Shown piece after piece: positions 40,815-49,949 of a stretch of 64,000 nt of DNA (position 1 is the stretch's first letter; each line of letters starts with the position of its first letter). The position numbers and the translations under genes are program-made. A model generated the notes under the pieces. That model was not told the origin of the DNA, did not search any database, and worked only from the letters and a program-made list of their open reading frames with translations. The DNA is taken from assembly GCA_902559985.1 (NCBI GenBank), contig CACEJY010000005.1:1-64000 (forward strand). Direction: 5' to 3'. The DNA is from an uncultured SAR116 cluster alpha proteobacterium. Its GTDB lineage: Bacteria > Pseudomonadota > Alphaproteobacteria > Puniceispirillales > Puniceispirillaceae.

Positions 40815-41567
40815 TTAATGTCTTAGAATTTGACTAAGGAATAATTTACAACGATCACTTTTTGGCGCGGTAAAGAATGTTTTTGGAGGCCCGGTCTCAA
40901 CAATCTTCCCGTGATCCATGAACAACATCATATCGGCAACCTGACGCGCAAAGCCCATTTCATGAGTTACACAAATCATTGTCATGCCGCTATCTGCCAG
41001 TTCTTCGATCACATCCAGCACCTCGGCAATCATTTCAGGATCAAGCGCTGATGTTGGTTCATCGAACAACATAATCTTCGGCATCATACAGAGTGCACGG
41101 GCAATCGCTACCCGCTGTTGTTGACCACCCGATAGCTGAGCTGGGTATTTATCAAGCTGTTCTGGAATGCGGACCCGTTCAAGATATTGCATAGCAAGAT
41201 CGCGAGCTTCGGACTCGGGAAGTTGGCGAGCCCGCACCGGCCCAAGCATCAGATTTTCTAAAATTGTCAAATGAGGAAATAGGTTAAATTGTTGGAACAC
41301 CATACCGACGTTATTGCGTAGAACGTCTTGGCCTGCCGGACTGCCATCAACAATTTTGCCATCGATAAAGATTTTACCTTTTTCATGAATTTCGAGACGG
41401 TTGATACACCGAATTAGAGTTGATTTTCCTGAGCCAGATGGACCACAAATAACCAGCTTTTGGCCCAGTTCTATGTCAAGCGACACCGAGTCAAGCGCGC
41501 AAAACTGACCGAAATGTTTTGAAACACTTTGTATCTGAATAAATGGCTTGTCAGAGGATCTAGTCAT
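40815..41567 (-). CDS. Amino-acid ABC transporter ATP-binding protein
   Basis: [53 protein letters not shown]; intact paralogue of the aapP reading. Confidence 0.95.
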   Translation of the reverse strand: MTRSSDKPFIQIQSVSKHFGQFCALDSVSLDIELGQKLVICGPSGSGKSTLIRCINRLEIHEKGKIFIDGKIVDGSPAGQDVLRNNVGMVFQQFNLFPHLTILENLMLGPVRARQLPESEARDLAMQYLERVRIPEQLDKYPAQLSGGQQQRVAIARALCMMPKIMLFDEPTSALDPEMIAEVLDVIEELADSGMTMICVTHEMGFARQVADMMLFMDHGKIVETGPPKTFFTAPKSDRCKLFLSQILRH

Positions 41568-41608
41568 ATTGGCGTTTACCTATTGTATTAATATTCCTCG
41601 GACAGGGC

Positions 41609-41693
41609 AGCGTTAGGCGATGATCACAAAAGTGATCTGTGTAAGCGGCGCCCTAACGCTCTTGTTCTTAGCCGATTCCTCTGTCAGCGGCTA
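41609..41693. promoter_or_regulatory. Nested inverted repeats / candidate structured leader between divergent ABC genes
   Basis: AGCGTTAGG (41609-41617) with CCTAACGCT (41652-41660), enclosing GATCAC-AAAA-GTGATC (41622-41637); followed by TAGCCG (41669-41674)/CGGCTA (41688-41693). Confidence 0.5.
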
Positions 41694-41817
41694 GCCCCGA
41701 ATCAGACATATGCATGAAACCTGCTTCAAACCTTGCATTGCAGCGCCAATCGCCTATCATTAACTCAGAATTGTAAAATAAACACCCATAACAAAACAAA
41801 GTAGTCCAAGGAGACTT

Positions 41818-42609
41818 TTGATGCGCTTCATGAAAATGATAACCACCCTTTTTACCTTTGCCACTGCAACCGCAACCATGGCCGTACCATCTTACGCTGC
41901 GAGCGTTCTGAGTGAAATCCTGTCCGGCGGTGTGCTAAAAGTTGGCACAACCGGGGACTGGAACCCAATGACGATGAAGGACCCTGCCAATAATAGCTAC
42001 ACCGGATACGACATCGATGTGATGACTGCGCTTGCAAAGGACCTAGGGGTTAAAGTTGAATTTGTACCGACTGACTGGAAAACGCTGGTCAGTGGTGTAA
42101 CCTCTGGCAAATATCACATGACTGGTTCAGCCTCAATTTCACCAAGCCGTGCGAAAGCTGCTGGTTATTCAAACAGCTATTTTTCCCTGGCAACGGTGCC
42201 GCTGACACTGAAGAAGAATTCGGACAAATATACCGATTGGAGTGATTTGAACAAAGCATCTGTAACTGTTGCCGCCACCCTTGGCACAACACAAGAAAAA
42301 CAGGTTAAACAGTTCTTCCCAAATGCAAAATATAAAATTGTTGAGGCTCCAGCCCGTGATTTTCAAGAAGTGCTTGCGGGGCGCGCCGATGCTCATATCA
42401 CATCAAATGTCGAGGCCTATAAGCTAGTCGCAAAATACCCGCAAATGATGGTGGTTCCAGTATCAGCTCCAAAGGCGCCAACCCCAATTGCAATGCTGTT
42501 GCCACAGGGTGATCAGGTATGGATCAATTATGTTAATACGTGGATTGCCCTTAAAACCGAGCGTGGATTTTTTGACGAGCTTGGGCGAAAATGGCAGCTA
42601 TCTAATTAA
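41818..42609 (+). CDS. Amino-acid ABC transporter substrate-binding protein (family 3)
   Basis: ILSGGVLKVGTTGDWNPMTMKDPANNSYTGYDIDVMTALAKDLGVKVEFVPTDWKTLVSGVTSGKYHM. Confidence 0.93.
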   Translation: MMRFMKMITTLFTFATATATMAVPSYAASVLSEILSGGVLKVGTTGDWNPMTMKDPANNSYTGYDIDVMTALAKDLGVKVEFVPTDWKTLVSGVTSGKYHMTGSASISPSRAKAAGYSNSYFSLATVPLTLKKNSDKYTDWSDLNKASVTVAATLGTTQEKQVKQFFPNAKYKIVEAPARDFQEVLAGRADAHITSNVEAYKLVAKYPQMMVVPVSAPKAPTPIAMLLPQGDQVWINYVNTWIALKTERGFFDELGRKWQLSN

Positions 42610-42632
42610 TAGCTTACATATCAATTGCTGCG

Positions 42633-42663
42633 AAAGAGAGGCACAGTTGGCCTCTCTTTTTTT
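42633..42663 (+). terminator. Rho-independent terminator after the binding-protein gene
   Basis: AAAGAGAGGC-ACAGTTG-GCCTCTCTTT (10-bp stem, 7-nt loop) with T-run. Confidence 0.85.
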
Positions 42664-42696
42664 GGCTGATTTCATACTCGATGGAGATGCGGCGCA

Positions 42697-43350
42697 ATGC
42701 TTTTCTTATATGATCTAGCGGTCAGCAGCTACGGCTGCAAAACGCGTATTCTACTTCGTCATAAGGGACTTGAATGGACTACTCTTTCCCCACCCGATGG
42801 TTATGGCAGTTCAGCCTATTGCAAAATTGTGCCATCCGGCACCATTCCAGCTCTGGTGCATAATGGCTTTACTCTAGCCGAGTCTGACGCGATTGCCGAA
42901 TATATAAATGATCTCAACCCTCAGCCGGCAATGCTGCCAGAAGACATCCAAAAACGCGCTATCGCGCGTGCCCTGTCTCGCTTTCACGACACTCGTATAG
43001 AGCCTGTACTGCGAGCGTATTTTGCGCAGGTGGCTCCGGCTAGTCGCAGTGCTGACTTCATCGCCCAAAATGCCAAATTGTTGCAAAAGCGCTTTGATCA
43101 GTTTAACCAGATGGTTGTGCCATCCCCACTTTTAATGGGAAACCAACTTAGCCTTGCTGATTGTGGTTTTGCACCCAGCTTTGCCATTTTGCGCTGTTTG
43201 CAGACTTTGCTTGGCTTTGATTTTGTGTTACCGGACCGATTGAGGGCCTATGAGACTGCGCTGGTTGCTCACCCATCAGTTTGCAACGAGTATGATGATT
43301 ATGTGGCCATATTAGAAAAATGGGCGGCGGCTAAATGCAGTGAGACGTAA
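42697..43350 (+). CDS. Glutathione S-transferase family protein
   Basis: MLFLYDLAVSSYGCKTRILLRHKGLEW, VPSGTIPALVHNGFTLAESDAIAEYIND. Confidence 0.87.
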   Translation: MLFLYDLAVSSYGCKTRILLRHKGLEWTTLSPPDGYGSSAYCKIVPSGTIPALVHNGFTLAESDAIAEYINDLNPQPAMLPEDIQKRAIARALSRFHDTRIEPVLRAYFAQVAPASRSADFIAQNAKLLQKRFDQFNQMVVPSPLLMGNQLSLADCGFAPSFAILRCLQTLLGFDFVLPDRLRAYETALVAHPSVCNEYDDYVAILEKWAAAKCSET

Positions 43351-43470
43351 TCCCGCGGCAATCCCCATTGACCTAAATTTTGTTTCAGGCCTAATCTCAA
43401 CATCAACCCGCATTCAAGTCCGGTACCGAAAAGCCCATATGACGCTTGTTAGAATCGGAATTGGTAATAC

Positions 43471-44391
43471 ATGACACTATCATCGTCCTTTCAAAATCTT
43501 AAGCCTCAGATGCGCGCAACAATCCTTATGATTGTGGCTTTGTTTATGTTTGCTTGCATGAGTGTTTTTATTCGTCTCTCCACTAACAGCCTGCCAGTTG
43601 TAGAGGTAGTTTTTTTCAGAAATGCGCTTGCGGTCATGTTACTAATGCCGTTAATCATGCATACCGGTTGGTCTAGCCTGCGCATGAATAAGCCAAATTT
43701 ATTTTTCTTAAGAGCACTAATCAATGTAGGCGGCATGTTTGCCGGCTTTACCGCGTTGACCTTGATACCCCTAGCCCAAGTGACAGCGCTCAGCTTTACA
43801 GGACCGTTGTTCGTAACCATTGGTGCGGTTCTGTTCCTTGGAGAGGTCATTCGCGCACGCCGTATTGCCGGAATTGTCGTTGGTTTTTTCGGCACGCTTA
43901 TCATTCTACAACCGGGTTTTACCGAAATTTCATTTGGCGCAATGTTGGCCCTTGCTAGCACCCTCTCGATTGCCATGGCTTCACTGATTGTAAAAAAGCT
44001 GACAGCCACCGAAACACCCGAGGCAATCGTAACATGGATGGTTGTCATGCAATCACCGCTAGCCTTGATACCAGCAATCAGCGTTTGGCAATGGCCAACG
44101 CTCGAGGCTTGGGTCTATTTGTGGGCGATGGCATTGACTGCAACGATTGCACATCTATGTTTTACCCGCGCATTTCGGCTTGTTGATATTACCGCCCTGC
44201 AACCACTGGAATTTATCAAATTACCGTTTACAGTTTTTCTGGCGTGGATCGTTTTTGCAGAATGGCCCGGCTTGTGGACCTGGGTTGGAGGGACAGTGAT
44301 TTTTGCCTCAACCGTTTATATCACTCAACGAGAAACAAAAGCGAAAAAATCGATACGCCCCAATGCCGGCCTTCGTGAGACAAAGTTGTAG
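43471..44391 (+). CDS. EamA/DMT family transporter
   Basis: Close in layout and C-terminus (WTWVGGTVIFASTVYITQRETKAKK) to the 2235-3242 protein. Confidence 0.9.
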   Translation: MTLSSSFQNLKPQMRATILMIVALFMFACMSVFIRLSTNSLPVVEVVFFRNALAVMLLMPLIMHTGWSSLRMNKPNLFFLRALINVGGMFAGFTALTLIPLAQVTALSFTGPLFVTIGAVLFLGEVIRARRIAGIVVGFFGTLIILQPGFTEISFGAMLALASTLSIAMASLIVKKLTATETPEAIVTWMVVMQSPLALIPAISVWQWPTLEAWVYLWAMALTATIAHLCFTRAFRLVDITALQPLEFIKLPFTVFLAWIVFAEWPGLWTWVGGTVIFASTVYITQRETKAKKSIRPNAGLRETKL

Positions 44392-44408
44392 TACATTCAG
44401 ATAAATAA

Positions 44409-45449
44409 CTACGATTTAACCGCCCAGAAAAGTGGAAATCCACAATCAAAAATTGTCAACTCACCGTCAGGGGTAGCTCGACTTTTGGGGTAAATTACAG
44501 GCTCACTTTGTTTTACAAGAGTTACCCGCTCCTTGTTGATTGGTAATTGATAAAAGGCCGGCCCATGCAATGATGTGAAGCCCTCCAGGCGATCAAGTGC
44601 ACTTTCCCCTTCAAATATATGGGCAAGACATGACATTGTGTTTGGCGACGTGTATATGCCCGCACAGCCACACGCCATGAGTTTTGCTGTGTCTAAATGC
44701 GGAGCACTATCCGTGCCAAGGAAAAAACTTTGATCACCAGATACTGCTGCTCTGACAAGGGCACGACGATGGCTCTCTCGCTTGGCTACTGGGAGACAAT
44801 AATAATGCGGCCTGATCCCACCCGCAAGAATATGATTACGATTAATAAATAAATGGTGCGTCGTGATTGTAGCGGCAATTGTTTTGCCACCGTTTTTGAC
44901 ATAATCAACACCATCACTAGTGGTCACATGCTCCAGCACGACTCGTAATTCTGGGATGCGGCGACGCAATGGGTCAAGAACTGTCTCTATAAAGACCAAC
45001 TCCCGATCAAAAATATCAACTTTCGGGTCGGTCACCTCGCCATGTACACAAAGCGGAAGCCCAATGCTAGCCATCATTTCAAGGACTGGCATAACCTTTT
45101 CCAGGTCGCGCACACCTGATGCTGAATTTGTGGTTGCCCCCGCCGGATATAACTTGACCGCATGAACAAGCCCTCGCTTTGCCGCGTCAGCCACGTCATG
45201 AAGTTGAGTGGTTTCGGTCAGGTATAGTGTCATCAGCGGGGTAAAATGATGTTCGGGGTTAAGACAGGACAGAATGCGATCACGATAAGCCGCTGCATCA
45301 GCACCGGTCACGACTGGTGGAATCAAATTTGGCATAATAATCGCCCGGCCAAAGTGGCGAGAGGTATCATCTATTACCGCTGCAAGCATTTTTCCATCAC
45401 GGAGGTGCAGATGCCAATCATCTGGGCGGCAAATAGATAATTGTTTCAT
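44409..45449 (-). CDS. pyrC: Dihydroorotase (PyrC, E. coli type)
   Basis: [56 protein letters not shown]. Confidence 0.95.
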   Translation of the reverse strand: MKQLSICRPDDWHLHLRDGKMLAAVIDDTSRHFGRAIIMPNLIPPVVTGADAAAYRDRILSCLNPEHHFTPLMTLYLTETTQLHDVADAAKRGLVHAVKLYPAGATTNSASGVRDLEKVMPVLEMMASIGLPLCVHGEVTDPKVDIFDRELVFIETVLDPLRRRIPELRVVLEHVTTSDGVDYVKNGGKTIAATITTHHLFINRNHILAGGIRPHYYCLPVAKRESHRRALVRAAVSGDQSFFLGTDSAPHLDTAKLMACGCAGIYTSPNTMSCLAHIFEGESALDRLEGFTSLHGPAFYQLPINKERVTLVKQSEPVIYPKSRATPDGELTIFDCGFPLFWAVKS

Positions 45450-45847
45450 ACCATCCCCCTTTAAATTTTCTAAAGAAAGGCTTATCGACCACTCTAATTA
45501 AATCACTCTCCTGAAATCACCAATATTTGTCCGAAAAAAATCTGTGACAAACGTATCAGGCATTGGCAATTCCAGTCACTAGATCTACTTTTAACAAGGT
45601 TCCCGTTTTTTCACCCAAGAGTTTTTTTACAGGTGACAATTTCTTTGGCACAAAAATAAACAGAAAAGCTTTTCCATTTTTCAACGCGTATTCGCCGCTA
45701 ATGTAAACAAAATATCTGGCAAAACACAGCGAAAACCAATTAAATTTTCGGCATTAATAATGTCTAAAAATATGGTATGTAATACATACAATTTTCGCCG
45801 AGCCAAAGCCTACCAAAACCCCGATATTCTTGGGTTTACACTATGAC

Positions 45848-45862
45848 TTATAGCCGCTATAA
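45848..45862. repeat. 15-nt palindrome TTATAGC-C-GCTATAA upstream of hppA
   Basis: Perfect 7-bp arms with 1-nt centre; about 70 nt before the hppA start. Confidence 0.6.
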
Positions 45863-45932
45863 ACGCGACGGTTTTGCGCCTCTCTTTTTTTACCGAGTAT
45901 AGCGCTTTTTTTCAAAATAAGAGGATATCTTT

Positions 45933-47942
45933 ATGCTTACAAACGCAATCCTGCCAATAACCTTTGGTGCATTGGGTATGGTCGCTGCCTTTATGATCTA
46001 CGCCAACATTGTAAAGACACCATCCGGCGAAGGCAGAGTAAAAGAAATTGCCGACGAAATTCATCTTGGTGCCATGGTTTTCATGGCCAGCGAGTACAAA
46101 CGTCTAGCAATCTTTTGTCTTATATGTATTGTGGCGCTATATGCTAGCCTTGGAGCTGACACCGCAATAGCCTTTACCCTCGGTGCACTTTGTTCTGGCA
46201 CTGCCGGCTATATTGGCATGTACTCGGCAACAAAAGCCAATGTAAGGACGGCAGTTGCAGCCAACACAAAAGGAGCAGCAGCAGCCCTTAACGTAGCTTT
46301 TTTTGGCGGGTCAATCATGGGATTGACTGTGGCTTCAATGGGCTTGCTTGGTATTGGATTACTATATCATTTCATGGGCGGAACGGCGCACGGTATTGAA
46401 GCTATTGAAGGCTTTGCAATGGGTGGATCGTCCGTTGCGTTATTTAGCCGCGTCGGTGGAGGCATTTTTACTAAAAGCGCGGACGTAGGCGCCGACCTTG
46501 TTGGCAAGGTTGAAGCTGGTATTCCCGAAGACGATCCTCGCAACCCTGCCGTCATTGCTGACAATGTTGGTGACAACGTTGGAGATGTTGCCGGTATGGG
46601 TTCAGATATTTTTGAGTCGTATTGTGGCGCAATGATTGCGTCTATTGCGCTTGCAGCGTCGATGTCCTTGGAAAATATTGCCAAACTAGGGGGTGATCAG
46701 ACCGTTCTTCAGTTTATGCCTTTGGCATTAGCATCGCTTGGCTTGGTCTGCTCACTTATTGGCATCTTTGCGGTCAAACTATTTTCTAGTAAAAGCGCAG
46801 ATGTTGCCCTGAGGTTTGGTACAATTGGTTCTGCAGTTATCTTCATCATTGCGGCTTATTTCCTGATCCAATCAATGGGAGCATCGAATGGTATTTGGGT
46901 TGCCGTTTTGGTTGGGGCTATTGGAGGTATCGTTGTCGGTCTCGTCACAGAATATTATACAGGCGGTGCACCAGTACGCAAGATAGCAAAGGATGGTGAA
47001 ACAGGTCCTGCGACAGTAATGATCTCAGGCTTGGCCACAGGCATGCAATCAGTCGCAATACCCGTGTTAACGATAGCAGCAATTATCTACTGTGCGAATG
47101 AGGCTGCAGGATTGTATGGTGTTGGTTTAGCAGCTGTTGGCATGTTATCAACCGTTGGTATTACAATGGCTATTGATGCTTACGGCCCAGTCGCAGACAA
47201 TGCCGGCGGTATTGCAGAAATGGCTAACATGGGTAGCGAAACACGGGAAATCACTGACTCATTGGACGAAGTTGGAAACTCCACTGCAGCCATTGGTAAA
47301 GGCTTTGCCATTAGCGCGGCCGCCCTTGCCGCACTCGCTCTCATTAGTGCTTACATCGCGAAAATCAGTAATGGAAACCCTGACTTTGTTCTAGCAATCA
47401 ACGACCCAATGGTTCTTTGTGGGATGTTTATTGGTGGTATATTCCCCTTTCTTGTCAGCGCAATGACAATGACAGCAGTTGGCGATGCGGCGTTTGACAT
47501 GATTGTTGAAGTGCGCCGCCAATTCAAAGAAATCCCAGGTCTCCTTGAGGGCATAGCCAAGCCAGATACTGCACGTTGTGTTGACATCGCAACTCGCGCC
47601 GCACTTCGTAAGATGATTTTACCAGGCTCAATGGCTGTGTTGGCACCAGTTGTAATAGGTTTTGGTCTCGGGCCAAACGCGCTCGGCGGAATGTTGGCTG
47701 GCGCATTAGTTTGCTGTGTGATGATGGCATTAATGATGGCAAATGCTGGTGGTGCTTGGGACAATGCAAAAAAATATGTGGAAAAAGGTAACCTTGGCGG
47801 GAAAGGCTCAGATGTCCACAAGGCGGCTGTCGTTGGCGATACGGTTGGCGACCCGCTCAAAGACACTTCAGGCCCATCTATGAATATTTTGATCAACGTT
47901 ATGGCTATAGTCAGTCTCGTAATCGCGCCACTGTTGATTTAG
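45933..47942 (+). CDS. hppA: Membrane-bound (ion-translocating) pyrophosphatase
   Basis: [92 protein letters not shown]. Confidence 0.96.
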   Translation: MLTNAILPITFGALGMVAAFMIYANIVKTPSGEGRVKEIADEIHLGAMVFMASEYKRLAIFCLICIVALYASLGADTAIAFTLGALCSGTAGYIGMYSATKANVRTAVAANTKGAAAALNVAFFGGSIMGLTVASMGLLGIGLLYHFMGGTAHGIEAIEGFAMGGSSVALFSRVGGGIFTKSADVGADLVGKVEAGIPEDDPRNPAVIADNVGDNVGDVAGMGSDIFESYCGAMIASIALAASMSLENIAKLGGDQTVLQFMPLALASLGLVCSLIGIFAVKLFSSKSADVALRFGTIGSAVIFIIAAYFLIQSMGASNGIWVAVLVGAIGGIVVGLVTEYYTGGAPVRKIAKDGETGPATVMISGLATGMQSVAIPVLTIAAIIYCANEAAGLYGVGLAAVGMLSTVGITMAIDAYGPVADNAGGIAEMANMGSETREITDSLDEVGNSTAAIGKGFAISAAALAALALISAYIAKISNGNPDFVLAINDPMVLCGMFIGGIFPFLVSAMTMTAVGDAAFDMIVEVRRQFKEIPGLLEGIAKPDTARCVDIATRAALRKMILPGSMAVLAPVVIGFGLGPNALGGMLAGALVCCVMMALMMANAGGAWDNAKKYVEKGNLGGKGSDVHKAAVVGDTVGDPLKDTSGPSMNILINVMAIVSLVIAPLLI

Positions 47943-47965
47943 AAATGCTGGTCCAATAATTGGTT

Positions 47966-47997
47966 AAGTCAGCTCTGGCAGCAGAGCTGACTTTTTT
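47966..47997 (+). terminator. Rho-independent terminator after hppA
   Basis: AAGTCAGCTCTG-GCAG-CAGAGCTGACTT (12-bp perfect stem, 4-nt loop) with T-run. Confidence 0.92.
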
Positions 47998-48269
47998 CTG
48001 GCTGAAAATTGAAATATTTGACCAGGCAAAAGTCTTCAATAATCACCCTCAGCGCGGCCCGTAATTTGGCTGTTTTTTTGTTATGAACAAAATCAAGGCA
48101 ATGATTCTTCAAACAGTGTCTGTGCTGCATAGGCCAGCTTCGCTGACACCGCTCCACTTGGACGACCACAAAACCTTGGGAATTTGAGGCATCAGTAATT
48201 TAAAAACGGTACTCTAATTTGCCAGCTGCAATTTATTCAACAGCACGAACATGGACAGTTAACTCCGTG

Positions 48270-49202
48270 CTAGCTTGAGATACTCAATTGCTCGTCACCA
48301 TAATAGAGAGTAACGACGTGTTTAGCTTCAGCGAAGAATAACCAACGCTCAACGAATATTCCTATTATGTAAAAAATGGTAGCCATACTTAGTATGCCCG
48401 CTGATGATCCACCAAAAATAACGCAGACGATTGGAAGCAACGCTCCAAAAAAAATTGAAATATATCGCAATTTGATGGCGTGACGTCTCGCAACAACGAA
48501 GCCCATCTCTTTTTGTAAGTAATTTTCTGAGGTGTGTGGTGGCATTAGTGAACGGACCTTTCCGATCGTTCCTAAGCCTGTTGCTGTCTCTATATTGCTG
48601 GCTGACCCCCTGTTGTCCAAAGCCCACCACCAGGCATATTTCAGAGTCCATGCTCCAACAAGAAAAGTAAGCGTAATTTCTTTGAGCATTTGAGGAGTGG
48701 GTTGACCAAATAAAGCCAGCATCGTTAGGGATGCAACTGATCCACCACATGCAGAGAACATCAAATAGCAAACGGGCGTCAATGGATGATGCCAGCAAGC
48801 AACAGTCTTCAGGGATCCGTAAATCATCGAAGTTGCGTAGACTGTTGCTACGATCATTAACAGTATCAGAATGCCACACCATAATGGTGGTGGTCCAAAA
48901 AAGAGGGTGAATAAAAACCAGCAGGCCAGTGAAGCAAGGACAAGCACTGCTAATACGCCTTCTCTTGACAACCAACTAGAACGCCATTGGCTCAATGCTC
49001 TCCACGCACGTTCGGGATGGCCCAGGTGTAATGTCGAGCTAAGTAAGCCGGCGCCTATCAATCCAAAGACGGCAAAACTTGCAATTAACAAATGTGAAAA
49101 GAGGCTGAGATCTAGAAGTCCTAAAACAATTAATCCGGCAAGCCCTAATCCCAGCCCAGATATCGATGTAAAGAAAATGATTGACCACGCGGGATGCATC
49201 AA
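48270..49202 (-). CDS. soeC: DmsC/SoeC-like membrane anchor subunit
   Basis: HPAWSIIFFTSISGLGLGLAGLI, STLHLGHPERAWRALSQWRSSWLSREGVLAVLVL typical of the DmsC family. Confidence 0.8.
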   Translation of the reverse strand: MMHPAWSIIFFTSISGLGLGLAGLIVLGLLDLSLFSHLLIASFAVFGLIGAGLLSSTLHLGHPERAWRALSQWRSSWLSREGVLAVLVLASLACWFLFTLFFGPPPLWCGILILLMIVATVYATSMIYGSLKTVACWHHPLTPVCYLMFSACGGSVASLTMLALFGQPTPQMLKEITLTFLVGAWTLKYAWWWALDNRGSASNIETATGLGTIGKVRSLMPPHTSENYLQKEMGFVVARRHAIKLRYISIFFGALLPIVCVIFGGSSAGILSMATIFYIIGIFVERWLFFAEAKHVVTLYYGDEQLSISS

Positions 49203-49203
49203 T

Positions 49204-49947
49204 TCATCCTAACTTTTCGAGAGTACTGTCCATCCACCGCCAAAAGCCTTTTGGCGTGGCGGCATCGGCCATTGCGAGTAATGATACCGACTCATCATTT
49301 GATTGTCGTCGGGGCCTCGGCGGCAAGTACTTATTTACTGGTTTTGTCCCCTGCTCTGGCAACAGATCGTAACCGCCACGTTCTGCTACCATAATACTCA
49401 CATCAGAATTTGGATCTCCAAAATCGCCAAAATGTCTGGCGCTCGTTGGGCAAGTTCTTACGCATGCTGGCACTCTATCTTCCTCAGGAAGATTTTCATT
49501 ATAAATGCGGTCAACACAAAGCGTGCATTTTTTCATAACACCTTCCGCCGGATCCATTTCTCGGGCCCCGTAAGGACACGACCAAGCACATAAACCACAC
49601 CCAATACACCAGTCCTCATTGACCAAAACAATTCCGTCTTCCGCGCGTTTGAAGGAGGCTCCAGTTGGGCAAGCCGTGACACAGGGAGCATCTTCACAGT
49701 GCAGGCAGGACTTTGGGAAATGCACGGTTTTTGCGTCTTCACCCACCCCAGCTTCAAACGCGTGCACCCTATTTAGCCAGGAGCCGCTTGGCTGGGCGCC
49801 ATACGCGCTTTCATCGCTTAACGGGGCACCATACCCAGACGTATTCCATTCTTTACAATTTACAACGCAAGCTTGACAGCCAACGCAGATATCAAGGTCA
49901 ATCACCAAGCCAAGTTTTATTGCAGAGGGTTCTGGTAAACTTGTCAT
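49204..49947 (-). CDS. soeB: 4Fe-4S ferredoxin subunit, SoeB/DmsB-like
   Basis: LDICVGCQACVVNCKEWN, CLHCEDAPCVTACPTGA, CIGCGLCAWSCPYGA, KCTLCVDRI; start MTSLPEP at 49947. Confidence 0.85.
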   Translation of the reverse strand: MTSLPEPSAIKLGLVIDLDICVGCQACVVNCKEWNTSGYGAPLSDESAYGAQPSGSWLNRVHAFEAGVGEDAKTVHFPKSCLHCEDAPCVTACPTGASFKRAEDGIVLVNEDWCIGCGLCAWSCPYGAREMDPAEGVMKKCTLCVDRIYNENLPEEDRVPACVRTCPTSARHFGDFGDPNSDVSIMVAERGGYDLLPEQGTKPVNKYLPPRPRRQSNDESVSLLAMADAATPKGFWRWMDSTLEKLG

Positions 49948-49949
49948 TA

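Noticed and set aside
43506-44048. 180-aa ORF antisense to the EamA gene at 43471
   Set aside because: Shadow ORF opposite a well-supported transporter.
47351-47896. 181-aa ORF antisense to hppA
   Set aside because: Shadow of the conserved pyrophosphatase C-terminus.
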